This document shows positions 1 through 9,079 of a stretch of DNA of 64,000 nucleotides, one piece after another (within the stretch, counting starts at the first letter, position 1; every line of letters begins with the position of its first letter). Origin of the DNA: Xanthomonas sp. XNM01 (GTDB lineage Bacteria; Pseudomonadota; Gammaproteobacteria; Xanthomonadales; Xanthomonadaceae); assembly GCF_014851915.1 (NCBI RefSeq), contig NZ_JACVAP010000002.1:620001-684000 (forward strand), written 5' to 3'. Under the pieces are notes generated by a model. That model was not told where the DNA came from. It worked only from the letters and a program-made list of their open reading frames with translations, and made no database searches. The position numbers and the translations under genes were made by a program.

Positions 1-359
1 GCCACCGGGATCTTGAACGAGGTGGTTTCGCCGCCGCCGATCACCTTGCTGTGGGCGATGACGCGGGCGTCGCCGGCCTTGACGTAGTCGGCGGCGATGC
101 CGGCCTTGACGCCGTCGGCGTCCACGCCCTTCATGTCGGCGGTCTTGGCGATGACCACGTTGTGGCCCATCACGTTGCGGGCCATCTTGCCGGTGTGCTT
201 GAAGTTCACGGTGAACTCCTTGCAGCTGCGGCTGATGTCGATGTTGCCCAGGTTGTACTTCATGGCGTCGTTGCCTTCCAGATCGATCGAGCAGGTGGCG
301 GCCTGGGCGAACGGAGCGGCAGCGAGCAGGGTGGCGGCGAGCAGCAGTTTGCGGATCAT
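1..359 (-). CDS. azu: Azurin, blue copper protein (3' end outside window)
   Basis: Periplasmic type I copper electron carrier that can feed electrons to cytochrome oxidases, nitrite reductase or peroxidase. The protein begins [12 protein letters not shown], a Sec signal peptide ending near ...APFAQA, and the mature part starts [16 protein letters not shown], typical of azurin. The two early cysteines of the structural disulfide (CSIDLEG and SRSCKEF) are present, and MGHNVV supplies the first copper-binding histidine. The remaining Cys/His/Met ligands lie beyond base 1, so the gene is cut by the window edge at about residue 119. It is downstream of ccmB in the same direction but 115 bases away, with its own Anr/FNR-like site in the gap, so it is probably transcribed separately. 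Confidence 0.93.
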   Translation of the reverse strand, partial: MIRKLLLAATLLAAAPFAQAATCSIDLEGNDAMKYNLGNIDISRSCKEFTVNFKHTGKMARNVMGHNVVIAKTADMKGVDADGVKAGIAADYVKAGDARVIAHSKVIGGGETTSFKIPV

Positions 360-425
360 TCGGGGTCTCCTGTGACCTTGCGGTGTTGTGCAGTGCGATT
401 CTGTCCCCGCCGCGCGCGGGGTGCC

Positions 426-439
426 TTGATCCGAGTCAA
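426..439 (-). promoter_or_regulatory. Candidate Anr/FNR box upstream of azurin
   Basis: The plus strand reads TTGAT-CCGA-GTCAA, one mismatch from the FNR/Anr consensus TTGAT-N4-ATCAA. It sits 67 bases upstream of the azurin start. Azurin genes in pseudomonads are known Anr targets, so oxygen-limited induction is a reasonable inference. No -10 box was identified with certainty. Confidence 0.6.
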
Positions 440-474
440 GGACAGCCGGTGGCGGGCGCGGATGCGACAACCGT

Positions 475-1161
475 TCAGCCCTGCGAGATACGGATCGCCG
501 CCGCCGCCGCGATCGGCGCCAGCACCGCCGAGGCGACCAGGCCGGCCGCCATCAGCAGCAGCGCGCCGCTGGCATCCAGGCCCTGCGCGCTGGCCGCGAC
601 CGACCCGGCGCCGAACACCAGCACCGGCACGTACAGCGGCAACGCCAGCAGCGCCACGAGGATGCCGGAGCGCTTCAGGCCGACGGTCAGCGCGGCCACG
701 ACCGCCCCGAGCAGGCCCAGCACCGGCGTGCCCAGCAGCAGGGTCAGCATCAGCATGCCCAGCTGCGCGTGCGGCAGGTACAGCAGCTCGCCCAGCACCG
801 GCACGGCCAGCAGCAGCGGCAGGCTGGTGGTCAGCCAGTGGCTGGCCACGCGCACTGCCACCAGCCAGGCCAGCGGCACCGGCGCCAGCAGCCACTGCTC
901 CAGCGAGCCGTCCTCGGCATCGCCGCGGAACAGACTGTCCAGCGACAGCAGGCCGGCCAGCAGCACCGCCACCCAGATCGCGTACGGGGCCACGTGCTTT
1001 TCCAGCACCTGGCGCTCGCCGCCCATGGCCAGCGCGAACATCACCACGACCATCAGCGCGAACAGCGCCGGCTGCAGCGCATCGCCGCGGCGCCGCCAGA
1101 CCAGACGCAGATCGCGCTGCAGCAGGGCCCGGGCCGCGCCGAGCAGGGACGGCGCGCTCAT
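475..1161 (-). CDS. ccmB: Heme exporter permease CcmB
   Basis: Membrane subunit of the CcmAB(C) ABC transporter of system I cytochrome c maturation. The 228-residue length is normal for CcmB. The sequence [24 protein letters not shown] opens with the typical cytoplasmic basic region, followed by about six hydrophobic segments (for example [16 protein letters not shown] and [19 protein letters not shown]). The start codon overlaps the ccmA stop by four bases (ATGA), so translation is coupled to ccmA. The next gene downstream is azurin rather than ccmC, so the rest of the ccm set must lie elsewhere. Confidence 0.93.
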   Translation of the reverse strand: MSAPSLLGAARALLQRDLRLVWRRRGDALQPALFALMVVVMFALAMGGERQVLEKHVAPYAIWVAVLLAGLLSLDSLFRGDAEDGSLEQWLLAPVPLAWLVAVRVASHWLTTSLPLLLAVPVLGELLYLPHAQLGMLMLTLLLGTPVLGLLGAVVAALTVGLKRSGILVALLALPLYVPVLVFGAGSVAASAQGLDASGALLLMAAGLVASAVLAPIAAAAAIRISQG

Positions 1162-1799
1162 GCCGCCGCTCCCAGTTCCAGCATCCGCGTGCGCACCGGC
1201 GGCGCGGCGTAGGCGCCATGCGTGGTCAGCAGGGTCGCGCCGCCCTCGCGCAGATGCGCGGTGACCATCCGGTTGACCAGGTTGATGCCTTCCAGGTCCA
1301 GGTTGGCGTACGGCTCGTCCAGCAGCCACAGCGGTGCCGGCGACAGCCACATCCGTGCCAGCGAGAGCCGTTTCTTCTGCCCGGCCGACAGCTGCCGGGC
1401 CAGCGCGTCCTCGTAGCCTGACAGGCCGACGATGGCCAGCGCGTCTTCCTGGCGCTGGTTCGCCCGCTGGCCATGCAGGCCGCACAGGAAGTCCAGGTTC
1501 TCCAGCACCGACAGGTCGCCCTTCTGCGCATGCAGATGGCCCAGGTAGGCGATGGCCTGCGCGCGCAGCGCCGGCGCGGCCGGGCGGCCCTCGATCGCGA
1601 TGATGCCGCTGTCGGCCTGCAGCAGGCCGGCCAGCACGCGCAGCAGCGTGGTCTTGCCCGAGCCGTTGCCGCCCTGGACCAGCAGCGCTTCGCCCGCGTC
1701 GACCGCGAAGTCGAGCGGGCCGAACACCGGCGTCTCGTTGCGCGAGAACGCCAGACCATGTGCGGCCAGCAGCGGGGCAGGGGTAGGCGTGGCGGTCAT
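1158..1799 (-). CDS. ccmA: Heme exporter ATP-binding protein CcmA
   Basis: ATPase of the cytochrome c maturation ABC complex; ATP hydrolysis is needed to release holo-CcmE. The protein has 213 residues. Visible motifs are Walker A GGNGSGKT (residues 43-50), signature LSAGQKKR, Walker B LWLLDEP with the typical CcmA continuation YANLD, and an H-loop LLTTHGAY. The start at 1799 gives [20 protein letters not shown], which aligns with the family start; longer upstream extensions in this frame look non-coding. It is the first gene of the ccmA-ccmB pair. The heme-linked azurin and ccm neighbourhood suggests respiratory chain biogenesis. Confidence 0.93.
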   Translation of the reverse strand: MTATPTPAPLLAAHGLAFSRNETPVFGPLDFAVDAGEALLVQGGNGSGKTTLLRVLAGLLQADSGIIAIEGRPAAPALRAQAIAYLGHLHAQKGDLSVLENLDFLCGLHGQRANQRQEDALAIVGLSGYEDALARQLSAGQKKRLSLARMWLSPAPLWLLDEPYANLDLEGINLVNRMVTAHLREGGATLLTTHGAYAAPPVRTRMLELGAAA

Positions 1800-1971
1800 T
1801 CGGGGCGCGGCACGGGACACCGCTGTCTGCATCCGGGAACGGCGCGCATTGTAGCCGGCCGCATGTCCGCGGCCTTGATCGCGATCATGGGGCCGCCCAG
1901 TGGGTGCTGCGTGGGATGATGTCGGCCCTCGCATGGCACCGGTCGTGCGCAGCACGGGAGCGGGACGGCGG

Positions 1972-4428
1972 ATGCGGTGGCGTTGGCAGGAGGCGTGCGG
2001 TCGGATCACGCGTGCGGTGGCGGGGCCGCCGACGCGCTGGCGCCTGCTGCGCTGGATTCTGGCCGGCCTGCTCGTGCTGCTGCTGGCGTTCGACCTGGCG
2101 TTCCCGCCGCCGTTGCCCGAGGCGGCGGGCACGGCGACGGTAGTGGTGGCCGCCGACGGAACGCCGTTGCGTGCATTCGCCGACCGCGAGGGCGTGTGGC
2201 GCTACCCGGCGCAGGTCGATTCGGTATCGCCGCTGTTCGTGCAGGCGCTGCTCGGCTACGAGGACCGCTGGTTCCGGCGGCATCCGGGGATCAATCCGCT
2301 GGCGATGGCGCGCGCGGCCTGGCAGTGGCTGCGCAGCGGCGGCATCGTGTCCGGCGGCTCCACCCTGACCATGCAGGTCGCGCGGATCCTCGACGGCGGG
2401 CAGACCCGCAGCGCCGGCGGCAAGCTGCGGCAGATGCTGCGTGCGCTGCAGCTCGAAGCGCGGCTGTCCAAGGACCAGATCCTGGCGCTGTACCTGCAGC
2501 GTGCGCCCTATGGCGGCACCATCGAAGGCGTCGAGGCCGCCAGCTGGGCCTACCTGGGCAAGTCCGCCGCGCAGCTGTCGCACGCCGAGGCCGCGCTGCT
2601 GGCGGTGCTGCCGCAGGCGCCGAGCCGGTTGCGTCCGGACCGGCACCCGGAGGCGGCGCGTGCGGCGCGCGACAAGGTGCTGCGGCGGATGCAGGATCTC
2701 GGCGTCTGGGACGCGGCCGCGGTGGACGATGCCAGGATCGAACCGGTGGTGGCGCGGGTGCTGCAGCCGCCGATGCATGCCGCGTTGCTGGCGCAGCGGC
2801 TGCGTGCGGCCGATCCCCGCGCGCAGCGGATCGAGACCACGCTGGACATGGACCTGCAGCGCGCACTCGAGGAGCGGGTCACCGCGTACTTCTCGTCGCT
2901 GCCGCCGAAGACCTCGGCCGCGCTGCTGGTGGTCGACAACGCCAGCATGGAGGCGCGCGCCTACGTGGGCTCGGTCGCGTTCGGTGACGCCGCGCGCCTG
3001 GGGCACGTGGACATGGTGCGCGCCTGGCGCTCGCCGGGCTCCACGCTCAAGCCGTTCCTGTACGGCATGGCGCTGGACGACGGCCTGATCCATTCCGAAA
3101 GCCTGCTGGTGGACGCGCCGCAGGATTTCGGCGGCTACCGCCCGGGCAATTTCGACACCGCCTTCAACGGCCCGATCGGCGCGGCCAGCGCACTGCGGCT
3201 GTCGCTGAACGTCCCGGCGGTGGACCTGCTCGACCGGGTTGGCCCGGCGCGCTTCGCCGCGCGCCTGGACAATGCCGGCGTCGGCCTGCGCTTTCCGCGC
3301 GGCAGCCGGCCCAACCTCGCGCTGATCCTGGGCGGCACCGGCGTGCGCCTGGAGGAACTGGTGGGCGCGTTCGCCGCCTTCCAGCGGGGTGGCGTGGCCG
3401 GGCAGGTGCGCTACACCCCGGCGCAGCCACTGCGCGAGCGGCGTCTGCTGTCGCCGGGCGCCGCGTGGATCGTGCGCGAGGTCCTGCAGTCCAATCCCCG
3501 CCCCGGCTATGGCGGTGGCGCCTTCGATACCGGCAGCCGCCCCGGCGTCGCCTGGAAGACCGGCACCAGCTACGGCTTCCGCGATGCCTGGGCGGTCGGT
3601 GGCACGCGCCGCTACACGGTCGGGGTCTGGGTGGGCCGGCCCGATGGCACCGCGCTGCCCGGGCAATACGGTGCGGTGACCGCGCTGCCGCTGCTGTTCG
3701 AGACCATCGACAGCCTGCCGCGCCAGCCGGGCGATGCCGCACCTGTGCCGCGACCCACGGAGGTCGCCGAGGTGGAGATCTGCTGGCCGCTGGGCGTGGC
3801 CGCCGCGCAGACCCCGCCGGCGCTGTGCGCGCGCCGGGCACCGGCCTGGAGCCTGGATGACGTGGTGCCGCCGACCCTGCCCGAACGCGAGGCGCGGCTG
3901 TGGAGCGCCGGCCGCGAGCGCTTCCGGGTGGACGCACGCAGCGGCCTGCGGCTGTCGGCCGACTGCAGCGCCGCACATGCGTCGCGCGAGGCCGAGATCG
4001 CGCGCTGGCCCGCACTGCTGTCGCCCTGGCTGAGCGCCGGGCAGCGCCGCGCCGCGCGGCTGCCGCCGCTGTCGCCCGACTGCGCGGACGACGGGCGCGA
4101 GGCGGTCGAGACCCTGCGCATCGAAGGCCTGCGCGACCGTGCGACCTTGGCCGCCGCCCCCGGCAGCCGTGCCGGCCTGCGCCTGCAGGTCCGTGCGCTG
4201 GGCAGCGCCGGTCGGGTGCAGTGGCTGCTCGACGGGCGCTGGATCGCCACCAGCGAAGGCGGCCGGCCGTTCGAACACGATTACGGCCGGCCCGGCGAGC
4301 ACGTGCTGACCGCGCTGGCCGACAGCGGCGCCTGGGCCCAGCTGCGGTTCCGGGTGCTGGACACCGGCGCGGGCATTGCATCAGGACCTGCCGGCACCGC
4401 GCTGGACGGCGCTGCGGCTACCGACTGA
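1972..4428 (+). CDS. pbpC: Penicillin-binding protein 1C
   Basis: Bifunctional class A PBP-like peptidoglycan synthase anchored in the inner membrane. An N-terminal membrane segment ([20 protein letters not shown]) is followed by a glycosyltransferase 51 domain with [10 protein letters not shown] and GGSTLTMQ. The transpeptidase domain has the SxxK serine in [12 protein letters not shown] in [10 protein letters not shown] and [14 protein letters not shown]-terminal domain of about 100 residues matches the BiPBP_C region of E. coli PbpC. The start is uncertain: ATG codons at 1933 or 1900 are in frame, but 1972 has a purine-rich stretch upstream and places the membrane segment as in the family. 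No alpha-2-macroglobulin gene neighbours it, unlike in E. coli. Confidence 0.9.
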   Translation: MRWRWQEACGRITRAVAGPPTRWRLLRWILAGLLVLLLAFDLAFPPPLPEAAGTATVVVAADGTPLRAFADREGVWRYPAQVDSVSPLFVQALLGYEDRWFRRHPGINPLAMARAAWQWLRSGGIVSGGSTLTMQVARILDGGQTRSAGGKLRQMLRALQLEARLSKDQILALYLQRAPYGGTIEGVEAASWAYLGKSAAQLSHAEAALLAVLPQAPSRLRPDRHPEAARAARDKVLRRMQDLGVWDAAAVDDARIEPVVARVLQPPMHAALLAQRLRAADPRAQRIETTLDMDLQRALEERVTAYFSSLPPKTSAALLVVDNASMEARAYVGSVAFGDAARLGHVDMVRAWRSPGSTLKPFLYGMALDDGLIHSESLLVDAPQDFGGYRPGNFDTAFNGPIGAASALRLSLNVPAVDLLDRVGPARFAARLDNAGVGLRFPRGSRPNLALILGGTGVRLEELVGAFAAFQRGGVAGQVRYTPAQPLRERRLLSPGAAWIVREVLQSNPRPGYGGGAFDTGSRPGVAWKTGTSYGFRDAWAVGGTRRYTVGVWVGRPDGTALPGQYGAVTALPLLFETIDSLPRQPGDAAPVPRPTEVAEVEICWPLGVAAAQTPPALCARRAPAWSLDDVVPPTLPEREARLWSAGRERFRVDARSGLRLSADCSAAHASREAEIARWPALLSPWLSAGQRRAARLPPLSPDCADDGREAVETLRIEGLRDRATLAAAPGSRAGLRLQVRALGSAGRVQWLLDGRWIATSEGGRPFEHDYGRPGEHVLTALADSGAWAQLRFRVLDTGAGIASGPAGTALDGAAATD

Positions 4429-4523
4429 GCAGCGGCCGAGGTCCGCGCGATGTGAGCGCGATGTCTGCCTCAGGCACGGGCGAGCCGCTATGCTCAGCCG
4501 CTCGCTTCCGACGGGCCACGACG

Positions 4524-5555
4524 ATGGGTGCTTCTCCGACAATCGCCGCAGAGCTGGCCGCGGCCATCGGCACCACGCCGCTGGTGCGCCTGCGCGAAGC
4601 CTCGGCGCTGACCGGCTGCGACGTGCTGGCCAAGCTCGAATCGGCCAACCCGGGCGGATCGATCAAGGACCGCACGGCACTGGGGCTCGTCCTTGACGCC
4701 GAACGGCGCGGCCTGCTGCAGCGTGGCGGCACCATCGTCGAGGGCACCGCGGGCAACACCGGCATCGGACTGGCGCTGCTGGCCGGCAGCCGCGGTTACC
4801 GCACCATCATCACGATGCCGCAGACCCAGAGCCGGGAGAAGATCGACGCGCTGCGCGTCACCGGTGCCGAGGTGCGTCTGGTCCCCGCGGTGCCCTACGC
4901 CAACCAGGATCATTACGCGCACGTGGCGCGGCGCCTGGCCGAGGCGATGAACGCGGCCGATCCGGGCAGCGCCTGGTTCGCCAACCAGTTCGACAACACC
5001 GCCAACCGCGACTTCCATGCGCGCACCACCGGCGTGGAGATCTGGGAGCAGACCGCAGGGCGGGTGGACGGATTCGTCTGCGCCACCGGCACCGGCGGCA
5101 CCCTGGCCGGCGTCGGCCAGGCGCTGAAGCAGTTCAAGCCGGGTGTCTGCATCGCCCTGGCCGACCCGGCTGGCTCGGCCCTGGCGAACTACGTCACCAC
5201 TGGCGAGCTCAAGGCCGAGGGGGGATCGATCACCGAAGGCATCGGTTCGAGCCGGATCACCGCCAATTTCGATGGCGCTCCGATCGACCTGGCCTGGTCG
5301 ATCCACGACAGCGAATCGCTGCCGTGGGTGCATGCGCTGATGGTACGGGAGGGGTTGAACGTGGGCGGTTCCAGCGGCGTCAACGTCGCCGGCGCGGTGC
5401 GTCTGGCGCAGCAGCTCGGCCCGGGGCACACGGTGGTGACGGTGCTTGCGGATGCGGGCACGCGCTACCAGTCAAAGCTGTTCAATCCGGCGTTCCTGCA
5501 TGCGAAGGGATTGCCGGTGCCCAAGTGGCTGGAGGCGGCGTTCCCGCAGGAGTGA
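4524..5555 (+). CDS. cysK: Cysteine synthase A (O-acetylserine sulfhydrylase)
   Basis: PLP enzyme of cysteine synthesis that replaces the acetate of O-acetylserine with sulfide. The PLP lysine lies in NPGGSIKDRTA, the substrate loop is EGTAGNTGIG, and the phosphate-binding loop is ATGTGGTLAG. The last part has VGGSSGVNVAGA. The protein has 343 residues, slightly longer than classical CysK (about 310-320), and EGTAGNTG replaces the commoner TSGNTG. It may therefore belong to a CysK sub-branch or be a cystathionine beta-synthase-like enzyme; substrate preference cannot be read. It starts 95 bases after pbpC in the same direction. Confidence 0.88.
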   Translation: MGASPTIAAELAAAIGTTPLVRLREASALTGCDVLAKLESANPGGSIKDRTALGLVLDAERRGLLQRGGTIVEGTAGNTGIGLALLAGSRGYRTIITMPQTQSREKIDALRVTGAEVRLVPAVPYANQDHYAHVARRLAEAMNAADPGSAWFANQFDNTANRDFHARTTGVEIWEQTAGRVDGFVCATGTGGTLAGVGQALKQFKPGVCIALADPAGSALANYVTTGELKAEGGSITEGIGSSRITANFDGAPIDLAWSIHDSESLPWVHALMVREGLNVGGSSGVNVAGAVRLAQQLGPGHTVVTVLADAGTRYQSKLFNPAFLHAKGLPVPKWLEAAFPQE

Positions 5556-5571
5556 CACCGCGGCAATCTAC

Positions 5572-5603
<32 letters not shown>

Positions 5604-5720
5604 TTGTACTTTGCTTTTGCCCCGGCTCCTGCTCCAGCACTTGATCGTGATTCTGATCTTCGGCGCCTTAAAGCAAGCCGAGCATCGCAGGCGGTCAGGG
5701 CCGAAGAGGCGCCCTTGTTT

Positions 5721-5858
5721 GAGCGCAGCGAGTTTGGGCGCCGTGCCCTGATCGCCGAGAAGCACAGGGGACCGGCGCATAGCGCCGGATTGCGTCGGCG
5801 CCTGCGGTTTTGCTTACTTTTGCCAAGACAAAAGTAAGCCGCACGACAGTGCGGAAGC
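5721..5858 (+). repeat. Structured intergenic repeat, copy 1
   Basis: Begins GAGCGCAGCGAGTTTGGGC and ends GCACGACAGTGCGGAAGC. Inside are a perfect hairpin CCGGCGC-ATA-GCGCCGG and an 11-bp hairpin at 5812-5839, GCTTACTTTTG with loop CCAAGA and its complement. The same order of blocks recurs on the opposite strand at 5974-6156, so the two are diverged copies of one element facing each other. The family resembles noncoding repeats scattered in xanthomonad genomes; its function is unknown to me. Confidence 0.7.
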
Positions 5859-5973
5859 TGTTGCTGCCAAGCTTTGGTTCTGGCGTGAGCAGTTGCTCCG
5901 CTTCCGCAGTGCTGTGGTCTTCGCTTCAGTGCGAGCGAATGCATGGAGCAGAATCTTGAGGCCAAGGCCAGCG

Positions 5974-6156
5974 GCTTCCGCGCTGTTGCGCGGGTTCCTT
6001 TTGTCTTGTCAAAAGGAACCAAAACCGCCGTCGCCTGCCCCGAGAAGGGGGTCCGTAGAACGCGATCCAACCGGCTGCGCCGGTCGGTTCCCTGCGCTTC
6101 TCGCGTCGATGGGGGATTTATCCCCTTTTCGGGACGGCCCACAACTCGCTTCGCTC
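5974..6156 (-). repeat. Structured intergenic repeat, copy 2 (inverted)
   Basis: Read on the minus strand it begins GAGCGAAGCGAGTTGTGGGC and ends CGCAACAGCGCGGAAGC, matching copy 1 block for block. Its main hairpin (5993-6020) has stem GGTTCCTTTTG and minus-strand loop ACAAGA, against GCTTACTTTTG and CCAAGA in copy 1. The stems differ in sequence but both stay perfectly paired, which suggests that the fold is conserved. It is about 45 bases longer than copy 1. Confidence 0.7.
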
Positions 6157-6316
6157 AGACACGTGGGCCTCTACGCCCCTATCGCCACTGCGATGCTCGG
6201 CTCGCTTCAAGGCTCGAATGGATCAAGGTCCATGGCAACAGCAGAGCGCAAGCAACAGCAATAGCAGGTCCCGCAGCAGGATCAGCTGCCTGTGCAGCCG
6301 ATCCCGGGAAACAGGC

Positions 6317-6796
6317 TCAGCCCAGGTGCTCGAGCACGTACTCGGCCGCCGAGACCTTGAACTCTCCCGGCGCCTCGACGAACAGCTGCTTCACGATGCC
6401 GTCCTCGGCATACAGCGCGAAGCGCTTGGCGCGCACGCCCATGCCGTAGCCGCTGGCATCCATTTCCAGGCCGAGTGCGCGGGTCAGCTCGGCGTTGCCG
6501 TCGGAGACCAGCTGCAGACCGGCCGGGGCGTCGAGGGTGCGGCCCCAGGCCTGCAGGACGAAGGGGTCGTTCACCGCCAGGCAGATCACGTCGATGCCGC
6601 GGCTGCGGAACTGCTCGAAATGGGCGACGTAACCGGGCAGGTGCTTTTCCGAGCAGGTCGGAGTGAAGGCGCCGGGCACGGCGAACAGCAGCACCTTGCG
6701 GCCGTCGAACAGGGTCGGGGTGTCGATGCTCTCGACGCCTTCGCGGATGCGCTTGAGCACGACTTCGGGAATGCGGTCGCCGATGTTGACGGTCAT
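6317..6796 (-). CDS. Peroxiredoxin, Prx5/AhpE-like TSA family
   Basis: Thiol peroxidase that reduces hydrogen peroxide and alkyl hydroperoxides using glutaredoxin/GSH or thioredoxin. The 159-residue protein has the diagnostic Prx5 active-site segment PGAFTPTCSEKHLPGY with peroxidatic Cys48, plus a second cysteine at residue 73 (DVICLAV). DGNAELTRALGL and YGMGVRAKRFA are also typical of the Prx5 group. There is no fused glutaredoxin domain. It stands alone, divergent from the Hsp20 gene 147 bases away, so the two stress genes share an intergenic control region. Confidence 0.92.
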   Translation of the reverse strand: MTVNIGDRIPEVVLKRIREGVESIDTPTLFDGRKVLLFAVPGAFTPTCSEKHLPGYVAHFEQFRSRGIDVICLAVNDPFVLQAWGRTLDAPAGLQLVSDGNAELTRALGLEMDASGYGMGVRAKRFALYAEDGIVKQLFVEAPGEFKVSAAEYVLEHLG

Positions 6797-6861
6797 TGGA
6801 CGGTCCTGGAAAAGGAGGCTGAACGGATTCTAGCGCCGCCGGCGCGACGCCGTGGCCGACG

Positions 6862-6889
6862 CTTGAAAGCCCGTTGCCCGCACCTACGT
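6862..6889 (+). promoter_or_regulatory. Weak heat-shock (sigma-32) promoter candidate before hsp20
   Basis: CTTGAAA at 6862-6868 matches the sigma-32 -35 consensus exactly. Thirteen bases further, ACCTACGT only partly matches CCCCATNT. The position, 55 bases before the Hsp20 start, fits, but the -10 match is poor. If this promoter is used, transcription would begin near 6895 and would exclude most of the proposed thermometer helix. Confidence 0.35.
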
Positions 6890-6936
6890 TCCTGTCATCG
6901 CCGCGCGCCACTGCAGCGGCTTCCCACAGACAGGAG
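6889..6936 (+). promoter_or_regulatory. Possible RNA thermometer masking the hsp20 ribosome binding site
   Basis: TTCCTGTC at 6889-6896 can pair with GACAGGAG at 6929-6936 (seven Watson-Crick pairs and one G-U), burying the AGGAG ribosome binding site that lies 7 bases before the Hsp20 ATG. Inside the loop, GCCGC (6900-6904) pairs with GCGGC (6916-6920). Small heat-shock genes are the classic carriers of such thermometers. It requires a transcription start upstream of 6889. Confidence 0.4.
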
Positions 6937-6943
6937 AAGTTCC

Positions 6944-7363
6944 ATGGCAATCGTCCATTACCGTGCGTCCTTGCCGGCCCAGCTGCAGGGCGAGATCGGC
7001 CGCCTGTTCGGCGCCTCCCAGGGCGGCAGTGCGTCCGGCCAGTGGTCGCCGCGTGTCGACATCCACGAGGAGGCCGGCCGTTTCGTGATCCTCGCCGACA
7101 TTCCCGGCGTCGACCCGCAGTCCATCGAGATCCAGATGGACAAGGGTGTGCTCAGCCTGAAGGGTGAGCGCACCGCCGAGGCATTCGCCGAAGGGGGGCA
7201 GCAGACCCGCAGCGAACGCGTCCATGGTGGATTCGAGCGGCGTTTCGCGCTGCCCGACAGTGCAGATGCCGACGCGATCACCGCCAGCGGCCGTCATGGC
7301 GTGCTGCGGATCGACATCCCCAAGCGGGCCGATGTCGCACCGCGCCGGATCCAGGTGCAGTGA
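6944..7363 (+). CDS. Small heat-shock protein Hsp20 (alpha-crystallin family)
   Basis: ATP-independent holdase that binds unfolding proteins. The 139-residue protein has an alpha-crystallin domain from about residue 26, starting WSPRVDIHEEAGRFVILADIPGVDPQSI, typical of class A Hsp20 proteins. The conserved strand GVLSLKGER and the late G-x-L motif GRHGVLRIDIPK (GVL) are present, with a short tail ending RRIQVQ. A strong AGGAG ribosome binding site lies 7 bases before the ATG. The divergent peroxiredoxin gene and the downstream DnaJ-type gene place it in a stress-response neighbourhood. Confidence 0.93.
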   Translation: MAIVHYRASLPAQLQGEIGRLFGASQGGSASGQWSPRVDIHEEAGRFVILADIPGVDPQSIEIQMDKGVLSLKGERTAEAFAEGGQQTRSERVHGGFERRFALPDSADADAITASGRHGVLRIDIPKRADVAPRRIQVQ

Positions 7364-7545
7364 TCCGGATGGCGTCAGGGAGGTCTGCGGGCGCGTGAGG
7401 CGCAGGCGGGACGGCGGTGGGCCGGTGATTGCCGGCCACACTCGCTAGAATCACGGCCCGTGGCGTCCGCGTCGCGGGCCGTTCTCGTTCCAGGCCGTGC
7501 GTTCCGTGTGGAAGGCAGGGCCGCAACCGCAGGCATGGTGAGTCG

Positions 7546-8436
7546 ATGGAGTTCAAGGATTACTACGCGATTCTGGGGGTCGAGCCCAGCGCAGGCGAGG
7601 CGGAGATCAAGTCCGCCTACCGCCGTCTGGCGCGCAAGTACCATCCGGACGTGAGCAAGGAGGCCGATGCCGAGGATCGCTTCAAGGCGATCGGCGAGGC
7701 CTACGAGGCGCTGCGCGATCCGCAGAAGCGCGCGGCCTACGACCAGTTGCGCGCGCAGGGCTACCGGCCGGGCGAGGAAGTCCGGCCGCCGCCGGGCGGC
7801 TTCGGAGGCGCCGACTTCGACTTCGGCGAGGTGTTCGGCGACATGGGCGGCCGCGGCGGCCCGGGCAACGGAGGCTTCAGCGATTTCTTCGAGAGCCTGT
7901 TCGCGCGCCAGCGGGCGGCCGGCGCCGGGCCGCGTGCGGGCGGTGCGCCGCCGCGTGGCGACACCCGGGCCAAGCTCGCGGTGCCGCTGGAGGCGGTCTA
8001 CAAGGGCGACAGCGTGCGCATCACGCTCAATGGCCGTCAGCTCGACGTGCGGGTCCCCAGGGGCATCCGTGCAGGCCAGTCGATCCGCCTGACCGGGCAG
8101 GGCACCGGTGGCGGCAACCTGCTGCTGGAGGTGGAGTACCAGGCGCATCCGCAGTTCGAGGTCGACGGGCGCAACATCCTGTACACGCTGCCGGTGCAGC
8201 CGTGGCAGGCGGCGCTCGGCACCACCCTGAGCGTGCCGACCCTGGGCGGCCCGGTGGAGCTGAAGATCCCGGCCGACTCCGATTCGGGCCGCAAGCTGCG
8301 GCTGCGTGGCCGCGGGCTGCCGGGCGAGCCGGCCGGCGACCAGATCGTCGAGCTCGAGGTGCAGGCGCCGGCGCCGGTCACCGAGGCGCAGCGCAAGGCC
8401 TACCGCACGCTGGCCAAGGCGTTCGGCGACGAGTGA
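7546..8436 (+). CDS. cbpA: DnaJ-class co-chaperone, CbpA type
   Basis: Hsp40 co-chaperone that stimulates DnaK. The J domain (residues 4-70) has DYYAILGV, and its HPD motif is in KYHPDVSKE. A Gly/Phe-rich linker (GGFGGADFDFGEVFGDMGGRGG) follows, then two C-terminal beta-sandwich domains (KLAVPLEAVYKGD... and ...YTLPVQPWQAALG). The zinc-finger region of true DnaJ is absent, so this is the CbpA/DjlA-like class II type. Its 296 residues are normal for CbpA. The ATG at 7546 gives the expected MEFKDYYAIL start. It lies 182 bases downstream of Hsp20. Confidence 0.92.
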   Translation: MEFKDYYAILGVEPSAGEAEIKSAYRRLARKYHPDVSKEADAEDRFKAIGEAYEALRDPQKRAAYDQLRAQGYRPGEEVRPPPGGFGGADFDFGEVFGDMGGRGGPGNGGFSDFFESLFARQRAAGAGPRAGGAPPRGDTRAKLAVPLEAVYKGDSVRITLNGRQLDVRVPRGIRAGQSIRLTGQGTGGGNLLLEVEYQAHPQFEVDGRNILYTLPVQPWQAALGTTLSVPTLGGPVELKIPADSDSGRKLRLRGRGLPGEPAGDQIVELEVQAPAPVTEAQRKAYRTLAKAFGDE

Positions 8437-8448
8437 TGGAGCGGATGC

Positions 8449-8471
8449 AACGGCCCGGATCCCGGGCCGTT
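8449..8471. terminator. Hairpin between convergent cbpA and pilH
   Basis: AACGGCCCGG, loop ATC, CCGGGCCGTT: a perfect 10-bp stem located 13 bases after the cbpA stop and 6 bases before the end of the convergent pilH gene. It has no long U-tract, but its position between converging genes suits a bidirectional terminator. Confidence 0.65.
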
Positions 8472-8476
8472 GTGGT

Positions 8477-8866
8477 TCAGGCGGTCGGTGCGACCGGCGC
8501 CTCGCCGTTGAGCAGGCGGCCGATCAGCTCGGACAGGTCGCCTTCCGAGAACGGCTTGGTGAGGTAGGCGCGCGCGCCCTGGCGCATGCCCCACATCCGG
8601 TCGGTGTCCTGGTCCTTGGTCGTGACCAGCACCACCGGAATGTCGCGGGTGCTGGCATCGCGGCTGAGCGTCCGCGTGGCCTGGAACCCGTTGAGGTTGG
8701 GCATCACCACGTCCATCAGGATCAGGTCGGGCAGCGTAGCCTTGGCCACGTCGACACCGGCGGCGCCATCTTCGGCGGTCAGCGTTTCATGTCCCAGTTT
8801 CTCGACGATGCGCTGGATGCCGAGCAACTGCGACGGCGAATCGTCCACGATCAGGATGCGAGCCAT
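8477..8866 (-). CDS. pilH: Single-domain response regulator PilH
   Basis: CheY-like receiver of 129 residues that acts in control of type IV pilus retraction and twitching downstream of a Chp-type kinase. Residues D8-D9, phosphoacceptor D52 (LILMDVVMP), a conserved Thr/Ser position (VVLVTTKDQ) and the lysine in LTKPF are all present. NLNGFQATRTLSRD and KDQDTDRMWGMRQGAR closely match PilH proteins, more than PilG or CheY. It is isolated here, with no pilG, pilI, pilJ or chpA neighbours, so the assignment rests on sequence alone. Confidence 0.82.
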   Translation of the reverse strand: MARILIVDDSPSQLLGIQRIVEKLGHETLTAEDGAAGVDVAKATLPDLILMDVVMPNLNGFQATRTLSRDASTRDIPVVLVTTKDQDTDRMWGMRQGARAYLTKPFSEGDLSELIGRLLNGEAPVAPTA

Positions 8867-9079
8867 ACCAAATCCCCGGATTGTCCCCGCGGCGAGTATA
8901 GCCATTCGCCGGGAGCGCGCCACCGCGTCTCCCGGCCCGGCCGACGCCCGCGAAACGGTTCATGATCCGGGGCCGGCAAAGGGGCGATCGCCGGATGCGC
9001 GGTACAGCTCGCCGGACCCTGCCTCGGTGTACGGACACGTCGCGCTGCAGGGCGGCGGCGGGCAGGCACGCAGCGCGCC

